Shown here in pieces: positions 56,437 to 63,409 of a DNA stretch of 64,000 nt; the stretch's first letter is position 1, and the number at the start of each line of letters is the position of its first letter. Origin of the DNA: Mycobacteroides chelonae (GTDB lineage: Bacteria; Actinomycetota; Actinomycetes; Mycobacteriales; Mycobacteriaceae); NCBI RefSeq assembly GCF_016767715.1, contig NZ_CP050145.1, positions 3,968,001 through 4,032,000 on the forward strand. Reading direction: 5' to 3'. The notes beneath the pieces were generated by a model. That model was not told where the DNA came from. It was given only the letters and a program-made list of their open reading frames with translations, and searched no databases. Position numbers and translations under genes: made by a program.

Positions 56437-57374
56437 CTGGACACCGCCCTGCCCAGGGCCGCGAGATCCCGCTCGGCATGGCTCTGCCGGACGTACATGG
56501 TGAGATCGGCAACGTGCTGGGCATGCCTGGCATCGAGCGCCAATGGCCCGGGCCCCAACGCACGGCCGGTGCGCACGATCGCCTGGTCCACAGCATGCTC
56601 CACAACAGCCCTGACGCGGCGTGCGATGAGTTCGGTACGTTCACTGTGAGGTTCGGCGTCGACGTAGGCGGCGGCCGTCATGAGAATGGCCTCTGCCGCG
56701 GCGAGCGCGGCATCCACCGCACCGAGGTGAGCTTGTGCATGGGGATCACCAGAAGACCCGCGATGCGCCTCAGCCACGGCCCGGTAGAGGGGTGCGGCCA
56801 CACCGCGTGCCCCGCCGAGCCAGCAGGCCGCCACACCCATGGCTCCGTGCCAGAAGCCCGGCCGGTCCAGATACTGGCCAGGCCTTCCCACGGGTATGCC
56901 GATTGCGCCACTCAGTTGCACTGAACGCGTATCGCTTTCGCGCATGCCCGCGTTCTGCCAAATCTGCGGCAGCACGGTCGCCTCCGGCTGGCTCATGTCA
57001 ACGGCATAGAGTCCCCGCGCGTTGTCCTCTCGCCGGGCGGTGATGAGGGCGTGGGTGCATGAACCAGCACCCGAACACCAAGTCTTCGTTCCATCCAGCA
57101 CGCAGTCACCGTCCCGCTGTGCGACGGTGACCATCGTGTTCGGCGCCTCGGCCGCCCACACGCCCCACAGCTGTTCCGGGCCGGGAACAGGGCCGTCGAG
57201 CTCACACAGGATCGCCGTGGCATCGCAGTGCGCTTCGGCAAGCCGTCCCGCGGTCACGTCGTGTTGAGTCAGCGCGGCAAGCTTCCACCACCGCGCGGCG
57301 GTATGTCCGGCTCCCGGCATCGGGAGTGCCAGCTCACCGGCGCGCAGCCACCGGCGCACGAGATCGGCCGTCAT
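56433..57374 (-). CDS. Short acyl-CoA dehydrogenase-like flavoprotein
   Basis: 313 residues, about 70 fewer than a standard enzyme; the N-terminal helical domain is reduced. The FAD-binding strand DGTKTWCSGAGSCTHALIT is present at about 93-111. The C-terminal helical bundle carries SHAERDLAALG. The catalytic glutamate is not clear, so it could oxidise an acyl or aminoacyl-type intermediate in a modified way. Coupled by ATGA overlaps to the gene on each side. Confidence 0.78.
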   Translation of the reverse strand: MTADLVRRWLRAGELALPMPGAGHTAARWWKLAALTQHDVTAGRLAEAHCDATAILCELDGPVPGPEQLWGVWAAEAPNTMVTVAQRDGDCVLDGTKTWCSGAGSCTHALITARREDNARGLYAVDMSQPEATVLPQIWQNAGMRESDTRSVQLSGAIGIPVGRPGQYLDRPGFWHGAMGVAACWLGGARGVAAPLYRAVAEAHRGSSGDPHAQAHLGAVDAALAAAEAILMTAAAYVDAEPHSERTELIARRVRAVVEHAVDQAIVRTGRALGPGPLALDARHAQHVADLTMYVRQSHAERDLAALGRAVSR

Positions 57375-58129
57375 CCCGCGCCTTCGCGGCGTGAGAAGGA
57401 CCGCAGGTACGCCGCGAATCCCTCGGGAGCTCTTCCCGCGCGACGGGCTGAAGTCTCGACCGATAGCGCCTCATCACGGTGTATCCGGTAGTTCCTCAGT
57501 TCGAATCGCCGGGCAAGATCGACATCCTCCCCGCTGCCGATCGGCGCGAATCCGCCTTCTTTCCAATACTTGTCGGCGCGAAAACCCATGTTCGCACCGT
57601 GTACATGTCCATGGCCGTCCGGCTTGCGCTTCGCGCGGTACGCATTCAGATAGCGGCGCACCACACCCGCCGGTGTCTGCCGCCAGTTCTCGACGCGAAC
57701 AACGCCGAGCACCATGTCCGCGCCCGAATTCGTCTGGCGCACAAGCCAATCGGCATCAACCCGGCTGTCGGCATCGGTGGTGGCGTACCACACCCGATGC
57801 TGCGCCGAAGCCGCTACTGCGCACACCGTCCGCGCATACTCGAAGCCTGCCGCTCTGGCCGCCCCGACATTACGGGCCTGGACCTCAATGAAATGCACAT
57901 CGGATCCGTACTTCCCCGCCAAACGTATGCTTTGGTCATCGCAGTCGTCCAGAACGACGACCGTCAGGGTCGGCGCCGGGAAACACGCCGCTGCAGTGAC
58001 CACGGCGCTCAGGCAGCTCGGCAGATTGTCGACTTCATTGTGCGCGGGCACCACCACGACCGCCCGCTCGTATGCCGCAGCGCGACGCGGCCGTTCGCCC
58101 CGACCCGAATGACTCAGTGGAACGGTCAC
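57371..58129 (-). CDS. Family 2 glycosyltransferase
   Basis: 252 residues from a GTG at 58129, preferred because it overlaps the stop of a 12-codon ORF with a good ribosome site; in-frame starts at 58192 (TTG) and 58177 (ATG) lack one. The GT-A fold is marked by AVVVVPAHNEVDNLPSCL, the metal-binding TTDADSRVDADWL, GANMGFRADKYWKEGGF and GEDVDLARRFE (catalytic Asp). There is no membrane span, so the product is probably soluble. It heads the coupled four-gene operon. Confidence 0.88.
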   Translation of the reverse strand: MTVPLSHSGRGERPRRAAAYERAVVVVPAHNEVDNLPSCLSAVVTAAACFPAPTLTVVVLDDCDDQSIRLAGKYGSDVHFIEVQARNVGAARAAGFEYARTVCAVAASAQHRVWYATTDADSRVDADWLVRQTNSGADMVLGVVRVENWRQTPAGVVRRYLNAYRAKRKPDGHGHVHGANMGFRADKYWKEGGFAPIGSGEDVDLARRFELRNYRIHRDEALSVETSARRAGRAPEGFAAYLRSFSRREGAG

Positions 58130-58164
58130 CGACACAGCCGGTCCTGAAATGCGATGGTCGACAT
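58126..58164 (-). CDS. 12-codon leader ORF upstream of GT2 gene
   Basis: ATG at 58164, with AGGAG five bases upstream, encodes MSTIAFQDRLCR and stops at a TGA that overlaps the GTG of the glycosyltransferase (GTGA). It is probably a translation-coupling leader. It has a single cysteine near its end; cysteine-containing leader peptides are known attenuation devices in mycobacteria, but only one Cys makes this tentative. Confidence 0.5.
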   Translation of the reverse strand: MSTIAFQDRLCR

Positions 58165-58364
58165 TACTTCTCCTCATAGGCTGGATCGACAAGACCAGCC
58201 CCGGGCCTCACCCCTCCGACCGTCTCCCCGGCGGGGTACCCGTTCTGACGCGGTTTATGCATGCAGGCGCTATCCGGCTGCCGGCACAGCGAAATCCCCA
58301 GTCCATGCATGAACAGGCGCAAACCGGGTACACGAATGTGATGCCCAACGAAAGGAACACGACG

Positions 58365-58922
58365 ATGTCCGCTGTTCTTCAGGATCGGACGATCGCGATA
58401 CTGGCCGCCGACGGAGTCGAACGTGTCGAGCTGGAGGAGCCACGTAACTCGGTCGTGGCTGCCGGTGGCACCGTAATAGTGCTCTCGATCAGATCAGGTG
58501 AGATTGCCGCGCGTGACCACGATCTGTCGCCGGCTGGGACGCTGCACGTCGACCGCGAGGTCGGCACGGCATCCGTGGACGACTACGACGCGCTGGTGCT
58601 TCCCGGGGGCACCGTCAATCCCGACAAACTGCGCGCCGATGCGGATGCGGTGGATTTCGTGCGTGCGTTTGTGCGATCCGGCAAGCCCGTGGCCGCGATC
58701 TGCCATGGGCCGTGGACCCTTGCCGAGGCAGGTGTACTGCAAGGAAGAACGGTCACCTCGTACCGCAGTATCCGCACGGACCTGCGCAATGCCGGGGCCC
58801 ATGTCCTCGATGAGGAGCTGGTCATCGACCACAACCTCATCACCAGTCGCTCCCCGGAGGACCTGCCGGCGTTCTGTCGGGCCATCGTGGACAACGTCGC
58901 TGCCGCCAGCGCCAGACGATGA
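58365..58922 (+). CDS. DJ-1/PfpI family type-1 glutamine-amidotransferase-like protein
   Basis: 185 residues from the ATG at 58365, with AAAGGA eight bases upstream; earlier in-frame starts lie in the divergent gene. The nucleophile elbow AAICHGPWTLAEAG holds the Cys-His pair. TSYRSIRTDLRNAGA is the PfpI/YhbO type-specific segment. Members act as deglycases, hydrolases or chaperones under carbonyl and oxidative stress. The 172 bases upstream (58193-58364) hold no gene and a repeated GCATG element. Confidence 0.9.
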   Translation: MSAVLQDRTIAILAADGVERVELEEPRNSVVAAGGTVIVLSIRSGEIAARDHDLSPAGTLHVDREVGTASVDDYDALVLPGGTVNPDKLRADADAVDFVRAFVRSGKPVAAICHGPWTLAEAGVLQGRTVTSYRSIRTDLRNAGAHVLDEELVIDHNLITSRSPEDLPAFCRAIVDNVAAASARR

Positions 58923-58948
58923 CCGAGATCAGTGACGGCTCGCGTGCG

Positions 58949-60508
58949 CTACCGGGGGTGGCATGGCACGGGGGCATACAACGCCTGCCGGCACAGTTCC
59001 TCGGCCTCGGCGGTCGACCGGTCCAGCGGTAACCGGGTATCGATCACGTGCGCCTCGCCCCACCCGTTGTCCACACCGACGAACTCAGAACTCAACGCCG
59101 CCGCGATATCACCGCTGGCGTCCGACACTCCGTCGTGACGGGCGGCCACCCGATGTTGGGCGGTGACCAGCGGCGCCATGCACAAGAACTCCACCATCGG
59201 CGCTCCGGCTTCGTATGCGAGCTGATGCGCCCGCAACCGATGTCGCGGATTGCGCCAGGTCGCGTCGAGGATGACGGTGTGTCCTCCGGCCAGGCATACC
59301 CGCGCTCTGCGGAGCACAGCGTCGTACACGGCGGCCACGTTCTCAGGGGAATAGAGCCCCGCGTCGAGCACCCCCTTTCCGCCGGATATCACGCCCAGAC
59401 GATGCAACTGATGGCGCACCTCATCGGTGGAGATAATCTGAGCACCAACATTTTCCGATATCCGGCGCGCCAAGGTGCTCTTACCCGTGCCTGGTCCACC
59501 GCCGACCAGCACAAGCCGAACCGTTGCCGCACTCAGGTGGCTCAGCGCCATCGACACATGCTTGGTGGCCCGGGCCAGGGCCGCGCGCTGCCCCTGGGCG
59601 AACCGGGTGCAATCAACCTTGGCCCGGACCAAAGATCGATAGGCGATGTAGAAGTGTCGCAACGGCTCCGGCGCGGGATCGGCGGATAGTTCCACGTAGC
59701 GATTCATGAAGTACTCGCCCAGGTCCCGCCGTCCCAGGAATTCCAGATCCATGGCCAGGAATGCGGCATCGTCGAGGCTGTCCGCGTGCCGCAGCCGGTC
59801 CTCGAATTCCAGACAATCGAGCATCACCGGACCATCGGGCAGGCAGAAGACGTCGCTGGCCATCAGATCACCGTGCCCGTCGATGATCCTGTGATCGGCG
59901 ATGCGCTGTGCGAACAGCACCGCCCGCCCGGAGATGAACTGTGTCGCAAGTGTCCGGACCATGCGCACGTCGTCCGCGGCGAGCACCGTTCCGATGTACT
60001 TCTCCAACGAGGTCAGCGTGTCCTCCCAACGGTCGACGACAGCGTCAAGCGCTCCGGCCTCGTCGATCGACGGGCTGCGATCGGCCCGCTTGTGGAATGC
60101 CGCCAGCACCTCCGCGACCGCATCCAGATGCGACTTGGTGACCCGGCCCGCCTTGGCCATCGCCGACAATCGCGCGGCATCCGGGTAGCGCCGCATCACC
60201 ACGACCGGTTCGCCCGGCCCGCCCTCGGGATCGGTGAGGTGCGAGACACCGATGTAGCTGTCACTTGAGATGCGGCTGTTGAGTGCCACCTCGCGGGCAC
60301 AAGCCCTTTCGCGAAGCTCCAGGGTGCTGAAGTCGAGGAGGTTGGTGACCACGGGTTTTTTGAGTTTGTATGCCCGCCCTCCAGCCAAAATGACGATACC
60401 CGTGTGTGTTTCACGGATCTCTGCACCGACGTACGTGGGGCTGGCGGTCGATCGCATTGCGCGCATGACTTCATCGTTGCCGGGCGCGGGACGCGGATAT
60501 CCGGCCAT
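58949..60508 (-). CDS. Aminoglycoside-phosphotransferase-like/AAA kinase fusion (Rv2004c-like)
   Basis: 519 residues from the ATG at 60508, which has AGGGG upstream; alternative starts are 60616 and 60466. The N-terminal kinase-like half has YKLKKPVVTNLLDFSTLELR and HRIIDGHGDLMASDVF (catalytic-loop-like). The C-terminal P-loop half has VLVGGGPGTGKSTLARRI near residue 330 and ILDATWRNPRHR. Rv2004c in M. tuberculosis is a DosR-regulon protein of unknown substrate. Divergent from the Acg-like gene across tandem DosR boxes. Confidence 0.88.
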   Translation of the reverse strand: MAGYPRPAPGNDEVMRAMRSTASPTYVGAEIRETHTGIVILAGGRAYKLKKPVVTNLLDFSTLELRERACAREVALNSRISSDSYIGVSHLTDPEGGPGEPVVVMRRYPDAARLSAMAKAGRVTKSHLDAVAEVLAAFHKRADRSPSIDEAGALDAVVDRWEDTLTSLEKYIGTVLAADDVRMVRTLATQFISGRAVLFAQRIADHRIIDGHGDLMASDVFCLPDGPVMLDCLEFEDRLRHADSLDDAAFLAMDLEFLGRRDLGEYFMNRYVELSADPAPEPLRHFYIAYRSLVRAKVDCTRFAQGQRAALARATKHVSMALSHLSAATVRLVLVGGGPGTGKSTLARRISENVGAQIISTDEVRHQLHRLGVISGGKGVLDAGLYSPENVAAVYDAVLRRARVCLAGGHTVILDATWRNPRHRLRAHQLAYEAGAPMVEFLCMAPLVTAQHRVAARHDGVSDASGDIAAALSSEFVGVDNGWGEAHVIDTRLPLDRSTAEAEELCRQALYAPVPCHPR

Positions 60509-60586
60509 GTGCCCCTGATCTGTGGGTCGGAAGTCACCAGTTCTCGCCCACCAGGGCCCTCTCCGCGTTTCCCGGGCCACATACCC

Positions 60587-60624
60587 GGGGACTTCGGGTC
60601 CGTGGCCGGTGACCAAATGCCCTG
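60587..60624. promoter_or_regulatory. Tandem DosR boxes between Rv2004c-like and Acg-like genes
   Basis: GGGGACTTCGGGTCCG (60587-60602) and GTGACCAAATGCCCTG (60609-60624) each resemble the dormancy box GGGACTWWAGTCCC. Their centres are about 22 bases apart, i.e. two helical turns, the layout seen at strongly DosR-induced promoters. They lie 58 bases before the nitroreductase start and 79 bases before the kinase start. Confidence 0.7.
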
Positions 60625-60681
60625 TCCGCGCCCAGATGTGTCACCGAGAGTCGATATCACCACCAGTGAGCGGAGCCCGAC

Positions 60682-61674
60682 ATGCCCAAGACGATGGTTC
60701 ACATCGACGTAGTCCGGACTGCGATCCAACTTGCGTGCCGTGCACCGTCTTTGCACAACACTCAGCCATGGCGCTGGATCGTCGACCCAGGCTCCGGGGC
60801 TGGTGATTTGCACCTATACCTGGACCGCTCGCGCTGCGTGAACAGAACTGACGACAGGGGCCGCGAAGCGATCATCAGCTGCGGTGCGGCTCTGGACCAT
60901 TTCCGGGTAGCGATGGCCTCGGCGGGCTGGATGGCGCGGGTGGAACGGATCCCCGACCCCGACAACCCCGACCATCTCGCGGCCATCACGTTCTTGCCCA
61001 GATCCGTCGTGGTGGTGGGTGATCGTCGACGTGCGGACGCGATCCTGCAGCGCCGCACCGATCGCCTTCCGTTCGAGTCGCCGCCGAACTGGTCGCAGTT
61101 CGCCCGGATGTTGAACTCGGTGATCTCCGATCGGGCGGTGATCCTGGATGTGATCGACGATGCGATGCGGCCGAGACTGGCCGAGGCGTCGGCACTCAGC
61201 GATGCCCTGCGTATCTACGATTCGGCCTACCAAAACGAACTCGATTGGTGGACAGCATCGTTCACGCTGAGAGAAGGTATTCCGCGCAGTGCGCTGGTGT
61301 CGGCCGGCGAGAGCGATCACGTCGACATCGGCCGCACCTTCCCGGTCGTCTCAGAACGGACCACACGGCCCGGCCTGCAGGAAGATCGGGCCAAGGTCCT
61401 GGCGCTTTCCACCGCCAGGGACACCCCAAAACACCTGCTGCGCTGCGGCGAGCTGCTGTCCGAGGTGCTGCTGGAAGCGACCCTGGCCGGGATGGCGACC
61501 TGCACCATCACGCACATGCTGGAACTGACCGCCAGTCGCGAGGTCGTCGGCGCCACCATCGGGCGAGCGCACCCGCAGGCATTGATCCGGGTTGGCCTGG
61601 CTCCGACCTTCGGTCGCGTCCCGCCCCCGACGCCCCGGCGATCGCTTGCCGATGTGTTCGAGATCCGCGGCTAG
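60682..61674 (+). CDS. Acg-family putative nitroreductase
   Basis: 330 residues of the Acg/Rv2032-Rv3131-Rv3127 family. The nitroreductase fold appears twice in degenerate form: ACRAPSLHNTQPWRW at about 18-32 and the C-terminal ATLAGMATCTITHMLEL. Acg-type proteins bind FMN through a modified site and may sequester rather than use it. All known members are DosR-regulated, which fits the boxes upstream. Confidence 0.92.
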   Translation: MPKTMVHIDVVRTAIQLACRAPSLHNTQPWRWIVDPGSGAGDLHLYLDRSRCVNRTDDRGREAIISCGAALDHFRVAMASAGWMARVERIPDPDNPDHLAAITFLPRSVVVVGDRRRADAILQRRTDRLPFESPPNWSQFARMLNSVISDRAVILDVIDDAMRPRLAEASALSDALRIYDSAYQNELDWWTASFTLREGIPRSALVSAGESDHVDIGRTFPVVSERTTRPGLQEDRAKVLALSTARDTPKHLLRCGELLSEVLLEATLAGMATCTITHMLELTASREVVGATIGRAHPQALIRVGLAPTFGRVPPPTPRRSLADVFEIRG

Positions 61675-61683
61675 GGCAGTGCC

Positions 61684-62541
61684 ATGAGCGAGATCCCCAC
61701 CTCCCAGTCCGCGGTGGTCGTCGGCATCGATGGTTCACGATCCGCGGTTCGGGCCGCGTTATGGGCGGTCGATGAGGCACTGCACCGTGACGTACCGCTG
61801 CGTCTGGTCCACGTGGCTCCCCAGCCGGAGTTCCCGGAGTTCGACAACGAGCCAAGCACCGCCGGGATGGCACTACGGCATGCCGTCCGCGAGATCGGGT
61901 CGACGCGAAAGCCAGTGAAGGTTCACGTCGATATCCGGCACGGACGGGTAGCGGACGTGCTGCTGGACGCCTCACGCAACGCCCTCATGTTGTGCGTGGG
62001 CGCAATCGGCATCAGCGGTTCCGACAGCAGGAAAGTCGGATCCACTGCTGCGGAAGTTCTCCGGTCGGTGCGCTGCCCGGTCGCGGTGATCCGTGATGGC
62101 CAGGTACCGGCCGGTGCGGAGCCCTCAGTGGTGGTGGAGGTCGACGAGACCCACGAGTCGGTGGCCTCGTTGGAACTCGCGGCGCACGAGGCACGGCTGC
62201 GCCGCGCACCGATGCGCGTCCTGCTGCGCCATCGCCCGATGCCTCTCTTCGGGCATCGGGTCGCCACCTTGGCACGCGGCGACCGTCAGGTGGCGTCCGT
62301 CCTGCTGGAGCGACGCCTGGCGCCGATACGGGTGCGGCACTCCGACCTGGACATCCGTGTACTCGATCCGGTGGGCGGCACGCTGGATTACCTGGTACGC
62401 CACGGGCATTCCGTACAGCTGGTGGTTCTCGGAGCCGGCGATGCGGCACACGTGCAGGAGTTGGTCGGCCCCAACGGATGCGGCGTGCTGGGTCGCACGC
62501 ACTGTTCGGTGCTCGTTGCCGCGCGTCAACGGCTGCTGTAG
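61684..62541 (+). CDS. Tandem-domain universal stress protein (Rv2005c/Rv2623-like)
   Basis: 285 residues with two USP domains (about 8-137 and 146-283). The first has GIDGSRSAVRAALWAVDEA and the ATP-site segment GAIGISGSDSRKVGSTA. The second has lost most of the G-2X-G-9X-G(S/T) residues (LGAGDAAHVQELVGP). In M. tuberculosis such proteins are DosR-induced, bind ATP and promote growth arrest. It follows the Acg-like gene by nine bases, so it is on the same DosR-driven transcript. Confidence 0.93.
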   Translation: MSEIPTSQSAVVVGIDGSRSAVRAALWAVDEALHRDVPLRLVHVAPQPEFPEFDNEPSTAGMALRHAVREIGSTRKPVKVHVDIRHGRVADVLLDASRNALMLCVGAIGISGSDSRKVGSTAAEVLRSVRCPVAVIRDGQVPAGAEPSVVVEVDETHESVASLELAAHEARLRRAPMRVLLRHRPMPLFGHRVATLARGDRQVASVLLERRLAPIRVRHSDLDIRVLDPVGGTLDYLVRHGHSVQLVVLGAGDAAHVQELVGPNGCGVLGRTHCSVLVAARQRLL

Positions 62542-62632
62542 ACAGCACCATCGGGGTGATGCCCACCACGCGTGATGCCTTCGTATGGGGTACCTCGCTA
62601 CTCGCGTCATCGGGACCGTGTCGGATCAGGAT

Positions 62633-62657
62633 CGTTGTGTACCGCTTTTACACAACG
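62633..62657. promoter_or_regulatory. 9-bp-arm inverted repeat upstream of 143-aa protein
   Basis: CGTTGTGTA (62633-62641) and TACACAACG (62649-62657) are perfect arms around a 7-base spacer. It lies 37 bases before the ATG at 62695. Its moderate GC and lack of a T tract argue for an operator rather than a terminator. The 153-base gap 62542-62694 holds nothing else clear. Confidence 0.55.
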
Positions 62658-62694
62658 AAACCGAGCCACACATCCCGTGCCGGGAGGAGTCGAA

Positions 62695-63126
62695 ATGATT
62701 ACGCGAACTGCCCCGTACAGCGTCTCGCCGGACGTCAGCCTGCTCATCCTGGTCGAGGCCGGCCCCGCACATGACCTTCGTGAGCATCCCGGTGCAATCA
62801 ATTCGGCCACCCCGATTTTCGAGGCTATTCGGGTGGCCGGGCACACGGTCGCACCCCTTCACGCCAATGCCGCGGGTGTACCGCCCGAGCTACGGTCCAT
62901 CTTCGTGGTCACCGCGCCTGCCTGCCCCGAGTTCGAGCGGCTCGCCGAACATCTGCGGGCCCTTCCCGGTGTTGCTGCGACCTATCTGGAATGTGACGAC
63001 GCCCGCCCGGGGCCTGCCACCGTCAGTGCCATCCCGGTATCGATCGGTGCCCAGCGCCGGGCACTGATCCGCCGTGTCACCCACCGCGGTGTCGGTGCGC
63101 TGGGCGCGCGCCGGCTGGCCGGCTAG
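62695..63126 (+). CDS. 143-aa protein of unknown function, prodomain-like middle segment
   Basis: 143 residues from the ATG at 62695, with GGGAGGA seven bases upstream. I recognise no family by name. The N-terminal half has SLLILVEAGPAHDL; the middle (FERLAEHLRALPGVAATYLE, about 81-100) resembles the alpha-beta end of subtilase I9/N-terminal prodomains. The C-terminus is basic and Arg-rich. There is no signal peptide. It converges on a small I9-like gene and a subtilase, which makes a functional link worth testing, but this is inference. Confidence 0.6.
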   Translation: MITRTAPYSVSPDVSLLILVEAGPAHDLREHPGAINSATPIFEAIRVAGHTVAPLHANAAGVPPELRSIFVVTAPACPEFERLAEHLRALPGVAATYLECDDARPGPATVSAIPVSIGAQRRALIRRVTHRGVGALGARRLAG

Positions 63127-63133
63127 TAGACAC

Positions 63134-63171
63134 CCGGTGGGGGCGGTGCGCTGTCGCACCGCCCCCACCGG
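63134..63171. terminator. Bidirectional terminator between 143-aa protein and I9-like gene
   Basis: CCGGTGGGGGCGGTGCG and CGCACCGCCCCCACCGG are perfect 17-bp arms around a 4-base loop. There is no T tract on either side, but the stem is very stable and lies between convergent genes. Confidence 0.75.
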
Positions 63172-63184
63172 CTTAGGTGACCCG

Positions 63185-63409
63185 TTACTGGATACCCGCA
63201 TTGGGCGGGGCGATATGCGTCCGCCCCTCGGGTTCCACCACCATTACTCCGGGGATATCCACCAGCGCAGCGGCATTCGCGATATCACCGGATACCACGC
63301 CGATCTCGCGGTGCACCTGCATACCGGCCATGCCGGCGGCCCGCAACGCGGCCACCGTGCCGTCGAAATCACGCTCTTCGATCGTCACGGTGACCCGCTG
63401 CGCCGTCAC
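63185..63409 (-). CDS. 74-aa I9/subtilase-prodomain-like protein
   Basis: 74 residues from a GTG at 63409 that overlaps the subtilase stop (GTGA). Longer frames reaching 63604 are the wrong frame inside the peptidase. The pattern VTVTIEERDFDGTVAALRAAG ... VVSGDIANAAALVDIPGVMVVEPEG follows the beta-alpha-beta order of peptidase inhibitor I9 domains, with a VxxVEPE-like end. As a separate protein translated after the protease it may act as inhibitor or folding aid. Similar small proteins are often mislabelled as aldolases. Confidence 0.7.
   Translation of the reverse strand: MTAQRVTVTIEERDFDGTVAALRAAGMAGMQVHREIGVVSGDIANAAALVDIPGVMVVEPEGRTHIAPPNAGIQ

Noticed and set aside
58149..58364. 72-residue N-terminal extension of the DJ-1/PfpI protein
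   Set aside because: It overlaps the divergent GT2 start and leader; the ATG at 58365 has a ribosome site and gives the family length.
62611..62625. GGGACCGTGTCGG as a DosR box before the 143-aa gene
   Set aside because: Only the left half matches the consensus; the right half does not, so it is not listed as a site.
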